Positions 1 to 12,195 of a stretch of 64,000 nucleotides of DNA are shown piece by piece. The notes under the pieces were generated by a model that saw only the letters and a list, made by a program, of their open reading frames with translations, made no database searches and was not told the origin of the DNA. The translations under genes were made by a program, and so were the position numbers. How positions within the stretch are numbered: the first letter of the stretch is position 1; every line of letters starts with the position of its first letter. The DNA comes from Macquaria australasica (taxonomy: Eukaryota > Chordata > Actinopteri > Centrarchiformes > Percichthyidae): positions 248,001-312,000 of the forward strand of contig SEMN01000577.1 in the NCBI GenBank assembly GCA_005408345.1. The letters run 5' to 3'.

Positions 1-104
1 CCTGGATATCTGTATCCGTGTTCCTTAACTTGAACACCAACATCCTGCACCTTGCCACTCTAAACCAGTTAAATTCCTGGAGACAACGACCTCTCCTTTT
101 TATA

Positions 105-140
105 CAGTACTTGAGTAAATGTACCTAGTTACATTCCACC
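105..140. repeat. fragment of a dispersed teleost repeat
   Basis: About 36 bp beginning cagtacttgagtaaatgt match, with one or two differences, the right end of a larger repeat at 42.95-43.38 kb. Only the terminal piece is present here. The family is not named. Confidence 0.5.
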
Positions 141-212
141 TCTGGCTGTAGGTACTATGACCTTTTCTAAATCTTTTAGAAAGTTTAGTACTTGTCTCAA
201 CTTCACAACTGC

Positions 213-440
213 CAGTTTATTAGGCACACCTCGCCAAAACTAATGCAGTCTAATAGTTCTGCAATAAATCCTACATTCATGAAGGTTCTAACATTCATTT
301 TTTGTTGAAACTGTTTTAGGTGCTGATTTAATCAAATGGAATTTATAGGGGTTGTAGTTTATGCTTTTGTTGAACTGTATTGCATTATACTGAGAGGTGA
401 TTCTGATATTTAGTTTGTCCTCATTGGCATTGGGGGTGGG
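213..440 (+). repeat. dispersed repeat, copy 1 (partner at 61.65 kb)
   Basis: The block starts cagtttattaggcacacc and aligns by eye along most of its length with 61653-61836, including the words tcatgaaggtt, gttgaaactgtttta and gttgaactgtattgcatta. It resembles a short non-autonomous DNA element common in fish. No coding capacity is visible and the ends are not precisely defined. Confidence 0.55.
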
Positions 441-528
441 GGGTATTTGAGTATTTGGCCGTATTTGGGGGGCAGTATTTGAAACACATCTCAGGATGAT
501 GTGATATAATTGACTTGACTCGTTACAG

Positions 529-658
529 CATTGTACATCAGTACGTCATGCTGAACCAGATGACAACACATGTGACTCAAGGAGAATCTGCCAACATCCT
601 GTATGATCAGGCCATACACACTGGACATAGACATATTGTTTCCAATATGCTGGACTGA
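529..658 (+). other. candidate last coding exon of an unseen upstream gene
   Basis: A plausible acceptor (ctcgttacag) is followed by one open frame of about 42 codons ending in TGA at 656-658. The frame begins near IVHQYVMLNQMTTHV and ends HRHIVSNMLD. I do not recognise the family. A 130-bp open stretch is easily met by chance (roughly one in eight). Exon-like composition and an AATAAA signal about 440 bp downstream at 1102-1107 are the only supports. If real, the gene's other exons lie left of the window. Confidence 0.2.
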
Positions 659-1527
659 AAAATGGATTTCATATTCATCTTCATAACAAGCGTCACATCT
701 TTAAGTGCAGTAGACTGCGTCATGGTGATCAAGATGACACACGCACATTTGAAGCCTTGCGTTAGATCTGTGACCAATCCTTTTCAAACAAATCAACAAT
801 CGTGTCCGATGAAGACAGTCAGGCGATGTTTCTGATCATCACTCTTCTGATCATTATGCTGCTGGTCACACTGTCTGCTCAGACCTGCTGTTGTTGTTTG
901 ACGTGATGATTGATTTCTCCTCCGCCACCTGAGCTTATTCTGCTATATGGTGATAGCATCTCTCGCCTTGTGCATTTTGTGTATCTCAATAATACGTGTC
1001 TGTTGGGTTCTGTAGCCCTGGTGGGTTTATTGTGTTCTGAATCCTTCACTGCTTCTTAGATATGCTGGGGAGCACCCTTAGGAGCAGAGTTGATTCTGCT
1101 TAATAAAAGCGTATAGCTATTTGTTGTGATACATGGTCCTATATCATTTCATATACATGTCTGCATGCAGTACAGGTGTGACACTGCCCTTAGCTAATTT
1201 TAAATCCCACATATCCTTGTAATATACAATATAAATGGCGCACAGGATTATTTTAGAGTTTTTAACTGCAAGAAACCAGAAACCTGCAAGAAATCATTTA
1301 AGATAAAATAATGGCCAATACTAAATTTCAATTTGTTCTTAATAACTGACTTCAGAAAATAAACTATGCAGGATTGTCTTTAACATTTATTTATCCAAGG
1401 AAGCTTTGCAGAGAGCAATGCTCCTTAATACTCACACAGTTACACACACGAGCTGCCAAGCGCAACCACAGTCTAATCTGTTGGCCACTGAGCTTGGATT
1501 AATAGGGAAAACAACACACAAAAAAAG
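659..1527. other. intergenic, no recognised gene
   Basis: No supported gene. An AATAAA hexamer lies at 1102-1107 and would fit a 3'UTR of the uncertain exon at 529-658. A short open frame around 800-905 contains a hydrophobic stretch followed by CCCC, but it has no start context and no recognised family. Confidence 0.4.
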
Positions 1528-1930
1528 TTTAAAGCTGCAATAACTGATTTTTTGGCCACTTGGGGGCAGTGGAAACAAGTTGTGAACACAACATTGACAC
1601 CTTTTAAGTTGATATGGTGAATTTGTTAGCAGTTCCCTATTTACACATCCAGCAGTTACAGAGCAACAATATCACTCATTTGGAGTCATGTTTCTGATCA
1701 CCTGGTGAATGTAAGTCCAATATTCTCTCTCTTTTAGCTCTGTTTTTGGTCTCCACCAACTCCTGAGGGGAATATCTGGCTCTTTAGCTGCTAAATGCTC
1801 CACTATGTTCACCAGCTAGTCTCTAACTGTGTCTGTCTGCTGTTTGGTGCTGAGCAGGTAGTGTACAGTGGCTTTTCAGAGCTTTTCTGCTGAAAACAAC
1901 TCCCTATATATCAATCATAGCCGCTTTAAA
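1528..1930 (+). mobile_element. MITE family A, copy 1
   Basis: About 400 bp with imperfect terminal inverted repeats: the left end tttaaagctgcaataact is complementary to a right end of the form ..agccgctttaaa. Internal words such as catttggagtcatgtttct, ctccaccaactcctgag and tatctggctctttagctgct recur in four other copies in this window, at 28.29, 37.52, 40.20 and 55.84 kb. No transposase is encoded, so this is a non-autonomous DNA transposon. The superfamily is not assigned. Confidence 0.75.
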
Positions 1931-2829
1931 GTGCCCTCTCAGTGACAGAGTGTGATGCTGAGAAGAATTTGCATTAGGGATAATTGAAAAATAACTATTT
2001 GAAATGGACAAATGGAAAAATTCTCCAGTGATTGCAGGTAAGGTTTTGAGTTTTCATTCACAGAATTGGTGTGAAGTGGCTCTTTAACATACAACACTGT
2101 GGTTATCACTTCATTCAAAGCCATGACTGCTTGCATGGTGGCTTGCATCGGTCACTGCTTTGTTCAATGACTGCATGTCTTATGCATGTATGTAATTTTG
2201 TTTTCTATTCTTGCTGGAGACAAATGTAGCTGAAATATACTTAACCTCAGAAAAGTGCTCCAAAGACTTTCAACCATACCTGAGAGTTTTCTCTGTGAAC
2301 TGGGTTTTTGTCCTGTAAGCACTCTAGCTTGTATATTTTAGAGTATATTTTAATGTGTATGTCCATTGGACAGTTTAAACATCAAGTGTTAGCAATTAAC
2401 ATGAAGCACAGTAACGCACGGGAAAATGTGAAGTGAAACACATAAGTTTCTTTGACGCAGAGCAGCCAGCTGAGCAAAGACCTTCCTGTCGGTCAACGTA
2501 AATGTCCACATGATATCAATGGTCACTTCAAACTTCAAATAACTCTTTTGTTACACCTTATTCTTATTATATATTCTTATTTCTTATTATATAAGAAAGA
2601 TTCATTTACTCCTTTTCAAAGTTTCTCATTTTTCCACTAATAACTTGACTGTGCATCAGAACCATTTAACTTCTTTTGACTTTAGGGTCCCTCACTTCTC
2701 AGCAACAAAGAGTGAAATAAGACTCTTTAATGAGGACTCAAAGAATTGTATAACCCTCATATTGCACCCTTTTAAACTGATTAAAATGTATCATGTATAA
2801 TGTAATTAGCTTTGCCTTTGCTTTATATA
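1931..2829. other. intergenic, AT-rich, no gene seen
   Basis: Short open frames only, with no splice-bounded coding-like block and no homology I recognise. Confidence 0.5.
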
Positions 2830-3197
2830 TATCCATCCATCCCATCCATCCATTTTCTATACCACTTTATCCTCAGAGGGTCGCTGGAGCCAATCCCAGC
2901 TGACATTGGGCGAGAGGCGGGGTAAACCCAGGACTGGTCGCCAGTCAATCACAGGGCTGACACATAGAGACAGACAAACATTCACACTCACACCTACGGA
3001 CAATTTAGAATCACCAATTAACCTAACCTGCATGTCTTTGGATGGTGGGAGGAAGCTGGAGTACCCGGAGAGAACCCACGCGGACACGGGGAGAACATGC
3101 AAACTCCACACAGAAGGGCCCCAGCCGGCCAGCGGGTGCGAACCCACCCTCTTGCTGTGAGGCGACAGTGCTAACCACTGCACCACCGTGCCGCCCC
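2830..3197 (-). mobile_element. tRNA-derived SINE (V-SINE-like), inverted
   Basis: Read on the minus strand from 3197, the element opens ggggcggcacggtggtgcag. It carries a pol III A box (TGGTGCAGTGG, 3175-3185) and a degenerate B box (GGTTCGCACCC, 3134-3144), then a conserved body, and ends in a (GGAT)n tail at about 2830-2850. This is the architecture of tRNA-headed SINEs that borrow a LINE 3' end. The V-SINE-type assignment is from memory of the family. It is not a functional tRNA gene. Confidence 0.75.
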
Positions 3198-4377
3198 GCT
3201 TTTATATATATATAAATAAAAGGCTCCAAAAATGGCTAAACCAGCCTATGAATTTAAAAAAGAAAACTGCTTATCAAATTTAGCTGACTGTAAAATAATG
3301 ACAAACTAATTCACAATCTAGAGGTTGAGCAGAAACATTAGTTATATTACAAGCTATACTGTATGCTGTCATTTTGAGATTTGAAGGAAATACTGGCCTT
3401 TCAACTTGTGTTAATTTCTGACAGTTGGAAAGTTGTACCTTATTTATTCATCTTTGGTTCCTAGCTACTCACACTTGAGCAAAGAGTGGTACTAATGGGG
3501 CAGTACGATTCAATAAAGACTCACTGGAGCTACACTGGAGAAATTAGGCACACGATATGTAGTCCTAATGGACCAGGACAAGCTTAACTGATAATTAATT
3601 TCTCTGGGTGTTACTTGGCTTTTCCAGTCTTCAGGCTCAGGTAGTGAAAACCAGTGCATCAAATTTAGATTATGCATCCTATTCAACACGAGATCAAACC
3701 TCACCCTGCTGACTGTCTTGTGCTTCAAAGGGAAGCTGGTATCTATGCACATCACAGGGTCAGGGTCCACATACAGTACCTTCATCACAATGAACCTCTA
3801 AAGACACACTTAGACAAAGTGGTGGTCAACCAGTTAGCTATTTTTATGGTGTTGCAAGCACTTTTAATAGTCCATGGCCCTGCTGAAGTGTCCTTAAGCA
3901 AGACACAAAATTCCTCAAATCCAGATCCTGAGTTCTTCCACTACTGTGCAGAAGAGAAACACACAGAAAATGACCTACACAAAACAACACATTTTATAGC
4001 TTTTAATTGTTTGGTTTTAAATGAAAGTTTTTTAATGACTTTATCTTGAGAGGCATGACTGTGTAGGTGCCACAAAGGGCTGGTGTGCTGACAGTCACAA
4101 TGCTGCCATGAGTAATGACGCAGTAAATCCAGTACATTCTTCATGCATGTTTGCTTATTTAAAAGGTACTTCTACTGGAAGGGACTTTTTTGGTGACATC
4201 ATATATAAAAATAAATTGGGACAATCATAAACATAAAATAACCAAATAATGCATTGATGCTGTCATTGTGGTATATTATTTGCATGGTGTTATGTCACCA
4301 GACACACGGTACACTTAAGAGAGATGTAAGGATAAAAATGGGAAACTGACAAGACAAAGGAATCTTTAATGAACTTC
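3198..4377. other. intergenic with small repeat fragments
   Basis: No gene is supported. The words ctgaagtgtccttaagcaag (near 3883) resemble a segment common in teleost repeats, so at least part of this stretch is probably old transposon sequence. Confidence 0.4.
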
Positions 4378-4860
4378 TTAAAGGTTGGGTAGGCAGTTTT
4401 CTTTTGGCGTCATTGGCCAACAAATCCATATTAACCGTGCAGCATATTGTAATTCAAGTAGTCTGAGAGCAAACCTCTACTTCAGCCCCTCCTCTTGGCT
4501 CTGTTTTCAGGTTTCAGAAAATCTATCCCATGACGGTAGACTTTAGCCAATCACAGGTTATTTCAGAGAGACGGTGAGTTTGTATTGGCTGTTCTCCAAA
4601 TGCAGACGCGCGTACACGTTCCTTCAGATGGTGAAAACCTGATTGAATGGCGGAAAATCCTGCCGAAAATCGTGAAACTTGTGATAAATTTTCATTACCT
4701 CCTTTGCCTGCAGCAACACCTCCCTCCACACGGAGCTTGGGGCTCATTAGCTCAAGTTGTGGGTTTGGTGGGAGGGGCTTAGCGGAGTGATAAGAGGCAG
4801 CAGAGAGAGAAGCGGAAGGTTTTGCTTAGGTTGCACAGATTTTGCCTACCCCAGCTTTAA
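4378..4860. mobile_element. MITE-like element with matching inverted ends
   Basis: The left end ttaaaggttgggtaggca and the right end tgcctaccccagctttaa are near-perfect inverted repeats enclosing about 480 bp with no intact coding frame. Both ends carry TTAA, which may be part of the target site. It is a non-autonomous DNA element of unassigned superfamily. Confidence 0.75.
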
Positions 4861-5922
4861 GTAGCTTAGCGGTCATTTACCCCTACAGAAATCCTTTATT
4901 TGCACATGCCATATAGCTTTATGTTCTATTTTAAGGGTGCAGCTAACACAGTTTTTGATCCATCAGCCAACAGAATCTTTTGTCTTTGGTGTGGCTTTTT
5001 CCAAGCTCCAGGGTGGAGCAGGCCTTCCCTCCACTGACTTCCCACTGACTGCGATCTCCCGCCACAGCCATGGAGCTCTGTGGTTCTTCGGTCACCTATC
5101 TGGCTGTTCACTTGAAAGAGTCTAGCTGATTTCACTTTTTGTCTCCCCTCTTTTGCTAATGTTGGAAGCTACCGTAGCCCTTTGAATTCTCATCGCTCAC
5201 TAAATGTTCTTTCTTCCTTAATCTGCTTTCTCACTCTTGTGTTTGCCAATTCTACAAACACAATGTCTAGTTTTCCCACAATCTGTATTGATTTTTAAAG
5301 GCACACTTTTAAAAGCACAGATATACTTGCAAAAGGACCTACTTTTCTAAAATGTTACTGTATATCACTGATGACAATCACCCATGCTTTAAATGACAGA
5401 AACACTGCAACATTACTGGATAAAATTATACCTGATTAGCAAATACCACTCTAAAAGTACGAGATAATAATAATAACAACAGGTTTTGAGACACTTACCA
5501 AGGAACAGTAAATGTGAGTTGAATGTTGATGCATTGTTTCCATGCTGCTGCCACAAGATGGCAACCTTGCCTTTGTCTGCATACATACTGTACATCAAGA
5601 TTCATGCAATCCATTCAAAACAGAACTCATTTTATTAAAATAATTTTGTTTTGTTTTTTTCAGTCTGTGCATTTTATTATTTTGAACAATGTCTTTCTTT
5701 ATATGTGCTCTGGATATAAAATATTACTTTCTACCGTAACTCCTCAATAATGTCACCAATATTATTGACATGAAACTCATTGACTCAGTCAATCAAAATC
5801 AGATTTGTCCGGAATTTATTTAATTTATCTCTTTAGAGGCACCAATGTAATTCTAATATCCAAAGAGAGCAGTAAAATGAGTTACAATTACAATGCAAAG
5901 GCTGTTCCCTGATTAAAAATAC

Positions 5923-5926
<4 letters not shown>
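4861..5926. other. intergenic, no gene seen
   Basis: AT-rich sequence with no splice-bounded coding-like block. Confidence 0.45.
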
Positions 5927-5993
<67 letters not shown>

Positions 5994-6010
5994 TATATAT
6001 ATATATATAT
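5927..6010. repeat. (AT)n microsatellite
   Basis: About 80 bp of alternating AT interrupted once by tactat. Such tracts are slippage-prone, so the assembled length may not be exact. Confidence 0.95.
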
Positions 6011-7990
6011 GATCTCAGGAAATCTAGACAAGCTGAATATGAACGACACTCTTACAATAATTCTGGATGAGGTCAGATCAAAAATTAAAATAGTAATTAC
6101 AAGATCTGACATGGTTAAATAAACTGTCAATTATTCAATTATTTTGTACCTTCATGTTTAGGGGACTGTAAATAGAGATGTTGGACCAACAATACCTTTA
6201 TCCAACTGTAATCCAACATAATTTGCTAAAGGGTTGCCATCATTTCTTTTGACATAAACCACCAGACCACCAAAACAATTACTGTGCTGTATAAGTACAC
6301 TTTTGAGGTGCGGGTACTGACATGTAAGTTAAATAATGATTTCAATATGAAATATGATCTGCACACCACACAAAATAATCCTCAAATAAAATAATGACAT
6401 CCTACCAAGTGTCTGCATCTATCCATCTATTCAATATCACGCCTGGTCTGTATCCAAATCTATTAATGTACTGTGAGACTGCCCATGCCCAAACATTATC
6501 TGTCAGCACTTGTGATTTGTTTATGTTTATTTGGATGTCAGACTGGTAGCTCTCTGCAATAAATTAAAGGTTATTATACACTTTAACCATATTCTTCTCA
6601 GGGATCAACACCTCACCTGAAACTTTCAAAACGATCCTGGTAGAAGCAACTCCATCACCTGCTGCTTCAATCACTTGCCAATACCATATGCAAGCAGTCT
6701 AACTGTATAAAAATGTTAACACTCCTGATTATAAATAGTCAGGTGTGGAGGCTTGGACACTCATACCTCCCTCTTTCTGGTCCAAGTGAATCACATTCAC
6801 CACTCATTCACCCTGGACACAGTAGTAAGTTATCATATCCTCATTGTGGATTGCTTGCAGATGACACGGCATAGACCTGGTAGGAGAGTTCCATGTTGAC
6901 TAAAATAGTGTGAATCACTCCTGGCAGGAGAATCACTGCTAATGCAATTGTCTTTCATTTCCTTTCATAAGCACAAATTAGATCAGCATCTCAGAGATGT
7001 AAAAGCTAATGTGTTCGGACTGCTGGTGATTTTCCCCAAACTCAGCCTCAGCTCCGGCTAACTACTGCATTACTCACACCACTTCCCATTACGCCTTGTG
7101 TCATGTGCTCATGAATGATCCGACTCCAGGAGATGACCTCATGTGTGGGTGCGAGTGAATATGAATGCTCCTTTGAGGCGTTTTGATTGTTCTAAGATTT
7201 ACTTTGGTACAAGCTATGACACATATTCACTGGTCTGGGCTATATAATGCCAAATCAAATTCTACAGCACTTGAGGCCCTAAGATGGTGGCTGTATTAAG
7301 TGTTTGACTTTATTTAATTTAGGGGAACACAAGTTTTTGCTGTTGCAGCCATTTCCACAAACAAATGCATTTATTACTTGTATTCTAAAATTGAACTGAC
7401 ATTGCCAGAAAGTTTACAGGTATGATCATGCTAGGGGGCCCTGGGGCAATTGGTTACTGGGTCCCACCTAACCCCCATTTTCCTCCCACTGTGTGTGTAA
7501 TGTGTACAGTTTTTCTATGCTGGAATACCCGGCCCCAGGTTTGCTGTGTGGTTATTTGATTAAATACAAATCATTTTAGAAATATGAAACAGTGAAGCAC
7601 ATTGTGCTTTTGCGGTGCATACTCCCAAACACAATTAGTAGAAACTACTTGACAAACAGTAAGCCTGGAGCTTTCAGGGGCCACAGAGTTTTGGAGCCCC
7701 AGAGCAGTTGCCTGTCTTGACCATTTGGTTCCAGCCTTGGGTATGAGGATAACATGGGGTGGAGGGTAGGGGGGCATTTAGTGAGGGTAATGTGATTACT
7801 GTAATTATTTTCATACATTCTTAACTGTTGGATCTCTAGAGAATAAAATGCTCCTCATTGTTCTGGGGTTCCCCTCACTTCTGATGCTGCTGGTCTTCTT
7901 ACCTGGATGACATCAGTGAGTCAGTGGTCAGGCCTGGCCTGAACACAACCAGCATCACCTCACCTCTCCACGTTTCCAAGTAGCTGCCAG
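6011..7990. other. intergenic, upstream flank of socs5
   Basis: No gene is supported. The sequence is AT-rich and CpG-poor until about 7.9 kb, where composition changes sharply into the CpG-rich block. Confidence 0.45.
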
Positions 7991-8255
7991 TGGAGAGCCT
8001 CCTCCTCCTCCTCCTCTCTCTGTTCATTGGTGACACCAGACGCCCATCACGCGGAGCCAGCTCTGGGGCATTCCCTATCCGCGGTCTCCGTCGGAAACGG
8101 CCGTCTTTTCCCTTTACTCCATTGGACTGAGCCGCTGTCAGTCGGGGTGCCTCACGCTGAACCCCGTCCGCCTCTCCGGCTCTCTGTCTGCTGAGACCGC
8201 TGTCATACTGGCTGCTAGAAGCAGCAGCGACCACGGCAGAAAAGAGACCCCCACC
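7991..8255 (+). promoter_or_regulatory. socs5: CpG-rich promoter region, probably socs5
   Basis: This is a distinctly GC- and CpG-rich island in AT-rich surroundings, containing for example ccgcggtctccgtcgg and an inverted CCAAT-type motif (cattggtga near 8024). It lies 6 kb upstream of the socs5 coding exon on the same strand. SOCS5 in mammals has a non-coding first exon separated by a long intron from a single coding exon, so this fits as its promoter and leader. The transcription start is not determined. The long minus-strand open frame across the island looks like a composition artefact. Confidence 0.55.
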
Positions 8256-8306
8256 ATGATGAAGAACGGGCTGTCGCGGCACCTAAAGAACAATTTAGCT
8301 TTTTAA
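8256..8306 (+). other. upstream ORF in the presumed socs5 leader
   Basis: A 16-codon frame (MMKNGLSRHLKNNLAF, then stop) starts at the ATG of cccaccatgatgaag, a near-ideal Kozak context (CCACCATGA). It ends before the predicted exon 1 donor at 8495, so it cannot join the main protein. If the leader includes this segment, ribosomes should initiate here often. Upstream AUGs are known to repress translation of SOCS1 mRNA; the same role for this gene is inference. Confidence 0.4.
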
Positions 8307-8494
8307 ATGATTTTGATTAGTATTTAAGTAATTGATTTTAAAATATTCGGGATGATACCATCAAGTACCCAAGTACCTTTAGTGCTTTCATCCGAGACCG
8401 TGGTCCGCCAGGGGGATGTATGCCTGACTTCTCTTAATAGCCATTTTTTGCAGACAAAGAGAGCTTTTGAATAGGGCTTTCAAAAGGCACAAGG
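8307..8494 (+). other. socs5: remainder of predicted socs5 non-coding exon 1
   Basis: The block ends at a good donor (AAGG|GTAAGA, GT at 8495-8496). Joining to the acceptor at 14552-14553 gives a leader directly before the SOCS5 start codon. Exon extent is inferred from splice signals only, without transcript evidence. Confidence 0.4.
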
Positions 8495-10450
8495 GTAAGA
8501 TATGAAGTCGAGAAACAAACCATTACTCTTCAAGCATGTCACATTTGACTACTCGGCACCTTGATACAACACAACACCGCTTGGTTTATTTATGTAATTT
8601 TTTTGTGTCGATTTTTTTTCACAAGCTAACACGCTAACTCCGCTAGCTGGCTGGCTAGCCAAAGCTAACTTAAAGGCTAGAAACCCACTGCAGGGAATGC
8701 TAACAGTTAGCATTTTGACATTTTTAGCTCGTAAGCCTGAACCGCTAGTTAGCTAAGCAGTCTACATGTAAGCTATACATGTTGCCAACCAACAGAAAGC
8801 AGTTTCAAATGTAATTCTGTAAAATGTGATGCATCTGACTGAAGTGACCAAGCCAACTTGGCTATCATTACCTTCGTGGCTGTAGCTACATTTAGCAGTG
8901 TATGGTTAACGTGTTAGCAAGTCCGCTAACTTGGCTGGGACCAGGAAAATGTGGGGCCTCCACAAACCTAAAAGCCTACCAACCATTTCTATATACCAGC
9001 TATAATAACGTTATAGCTCGATAGTTGTGTGTCTTCTATTGAAATTAGTGGTAAAACACACCTGTAATTTGGCAAGGTAGCTAACGTTAGTATAACGACA
9101 CTTTACCGTCCACGTTAATCTGACAGGATCATATTCAACGAAGACAGTTTGAGTCTTTTAGGGACAACTTAGGGTAGTTAACATTAACTCTACAGTGCGT
9201 CTGTCTTCAAATACAAGTAAAGCTATATTTTTCCAGTTAATTTGACTTGACTACTGTTAGTTATTTTCTGTCTGACGTGAGTGTTTTTGGATTAATTACT
9301 TTAATTAATTTAAACTGCTGAACAACAATGCAATATCAAGTTGCAGGAACATGTTTTACTGTGCATATTCGGCCTCTATTTGAAAGGTTTATTCTTGGAC
9401 CAAAAATAAATTCTGCACCTTTTTATGTGGGGGGAAAAACCCCCGAATGGTCTGCTATAGCATCCTTTCTATTAAAAGTTTTATTTGTTGAGATTTAAAT
9501 GATAGGAAGAATCGGTGTGATTTATCAGTCATTTGCAGATCCTGTGTGGCTTTCTGCCATCACACATCTTTCAGAATGCAGGACGCTGCAAATATCTCAT
9601 TAACTCTGGTCTGGTCTGAGCAGAGAAGGCGTCCTCCCTTAATCTTGTCTTCTCTCCAGCCCTCTCTTAGATCAGTATGATCCCAGGAGAATGGGTGTGT
9701 TGGGCTGCTACAGAGCAGAAGTAGCCTAGTTCTGTTTCAGGGCGGCTTTAAATGGTTGTGGACTGGATCGTACTATTGGTGTGTGTGGCCATTGTTATCA
9801 GTGGCGACAGTCATAGAGAATTATATTGGACGACTATTGTGAAAATAATTAATCTTGAGCCGGGCAGAGTTAATTCTAGGCAGAAATCTGCAATATGAGA
9901 TGCCCTAGCGTTGAGTGTCCTGCTGTAGACATAACATTTAAATTCTGGGTTATAATGTTGCATAAATGATTAGAGTAAGAATTAAACTTGATTATAACTT
10001 AGATTTGTCACTACATGGTTGCATGTTCTTTTATAGTGCTTTGCTGCAAAATGTCTGATTACTACTATACTATTAGCGTTGTCTGTTTTGGATAGCTCTA
10101 AGATTTTCTTTGTTGTCTAATACGAATGGAGCCATGCTTATGAGGACACGGGGCAAATTAGCTCACTAACATTGTAGCACACACTGGCAGAGTTTTCGGT
10201 TCTCAGTGGTCATTCACATTATTTTGTAGTAATTCGGAAATGCATATTTTCCTGGTACAGCTCCCAGCATTCTGTCTCTTTGCTTGTCGGGTCAAACTTC
10301 GAAATCCTTGCCATTTATTATCACTTGACAGTGAAGCCACCTATATGTGCCAAAGTGGACATGGCTAAAACGAACAGACTAACAAATACATGTTTATTTT
10401 TTATAATGTGTGTGTAATGTAGTGTAGATAAGGGTATGTTAGCTAACATG

Positions 10451-10474
10451 TTTTTTTTTTTTTTTTTTTTTTTT
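10451..10474. repeat. poly-T run
   Basis: Twenty-four consecutive T residues followed by ACAG. Together they mimic a splice acceptor, but no coding frame follows. Confidence 0.95.
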
Positions 10475-11312
10475 ACAGTTTAGGGACCTCCATAATTGCC
10501 TATATGTAATTGGTATATTGTGACAACACAGTCACAGAGTACAATTTTAGGCTAATCATACTTAGGCACAATTAACAAAGTTTTGGAGATCCTGGTCCCT
10601 TCTAGCCGTGTGTCTTGGTCACAGGAACTTTTCATTGTTTGTGTTTTCGAAGAAAGCTGAGGGATAAAAACAAACCAACCCGGATGGAAAATCCAGCCTC
10701 TCAAGATGAAGCTGATATAACATTAGCCCGACATCAGGGTGTGAACATTCTGTTTTAGTCTGTAGATCAGTGTTTTCATGTTGGCTATACAATCACAGCA
10801 TCATGACAAATGCTGGCAAATATAGGTTGTGGCCGGTAAGACTTTGTGCTCCAACAAAAACTTTGACGAATGAGACGTCGTGGAAGTACGTTTTGAGCCA
10901 CGTTGCCTTTAATAACTTAAATAACACTGCAGTTAATATGCATCATGTGGTATTGTAAGTAGAGGTGCACTGTTTTAGTTTTAGATTAGCAGATTGTAGT
11001 TATATAGTTCTAGGTGGTTTAGAAAATTGTATTTTGCACAGTAATAATGTCGATGACTAAGAAACATTTATTGTGCATCAGTCATGTCTAGCCGATACTT
11101 GATCCATTTACAGAAGGTCAGTATCGGTTTATATACGGATCTGGTGAAGCGGTTTGGACCATCACCAATTATAAGAAAATATTTTAATAAATTGAAATCA
11201 TCACTCAGACTGTCTAGTGGCTGTAATAAGACCTTTTAGATCAAACTCATTAAAAAAATTTGAAGGAGTTTACTAGGAATGGTAATTATTAAACACTGGT
11301 CACTGTTAAGAA

Positions 11313-11611
11313 AAGGGCTGCAACTAAAAATTAATTTCATTATCAATTAATCTGCAGATTATTTTTTCGATTAATCATTTGATTTATAAAACATCAGAAA
11401 ACAATGAAAAATGTCCACCAGAACATCCTACAGCACAAAGGCAATGTCATTAAATGTTTTGTGACCACAGTTCAAAACCCAAAAATATTGTTTACTGTCA
11501 TGTAAGACCAAGAAAAGCTGCAAATTCTCACATTTGAGATTTTTGCATTATCGAAATATTTGGCGATTGATTATCTTTTGATTGAATCATTGACTAATTG
11601 TTGCAGCTCTA
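11313..11611. mobile_element. hAT-like MITE with intact 8-bp target duplication
   Basis: Ends aagggctgcaac and gttgcagctcta are inverted repeats. They are flanked by a perfect 8-bp direct repeat GTTAAGAA at 11305-11312 and 11612-11619. An 8-bp duplication is typical of hAT transposons. The internal sequence (cattatcaattaatctgcag and related words) is the common teleost element rich in attaatc. There is no transposase, so it is non-autonomous. Confidence 0.85.
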
Positions 11612-12195
11612 GTTAAGAATTAGCTTAATTAAGATGTACTCAGTTGGCACGACATTATTTGTGCCTCCCTGGGACAGCTGAAGTTCCATACAGTGTGGAT
11701 ACTTGCCGTAACGTGACAATCTCTAATCAGAGCCTGTGCTGTGGGCACAGTGCCAGTGGTTTTCCATACAATAGGAATGGCACAATAAAAGGTGTTGCTT
11801 ACCTCAATGACGTGTTGCAGGTTTGAGTTCACCCAAACTGGTGTCAGCTCCTCTTACCTGCTGCCCTTTATCTAACCAGTTCACTGTGGTGACTACTGCT
11901 TTTACTATTACTCAGTATCCCACATTTCCGTTTTATCATCTAGAGCTCAAAGTGTACAATGATTTTCATTTCTTAAATTTAAAGAAATCACAAATGTAAT
12001 CATATTAAAAAAGGGAAATAATTACAAAGAAAAATGTTTTGGATTTAGTACACGTTGAATAAGGATTTGCAGAAGCAGGAACAACAATCTTGAGTGACAG
12101 CATCATGTCATTCAAGTAATTATATTGTGTTTTGGTATTTAAATGAAAGTAAATTATTGAATTGTGTGTGATAAGAAAATAAAAAACATAGTGAT

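Noticed and set aside
3134..3185. Possible tRNA gene from A- and B-box sequences
   Set aside because: The boxes belong to a SINE head. No cloverleaf with an anticodon arm and acceptor stem could be made out.
2857..3229. Overlapping open frames on both strands at 2.9-3.2 kb
   Set aside because: They fall within the tRNA-derived SINE and do not encode a protein.
7899..8282. 127-residue minus-strand open frame rich in Arg and Ala
   Set aside because: It lies across the CpG island on the strand opposite socs5, has no recognisable domain and is readily explained by GC-rich composition.
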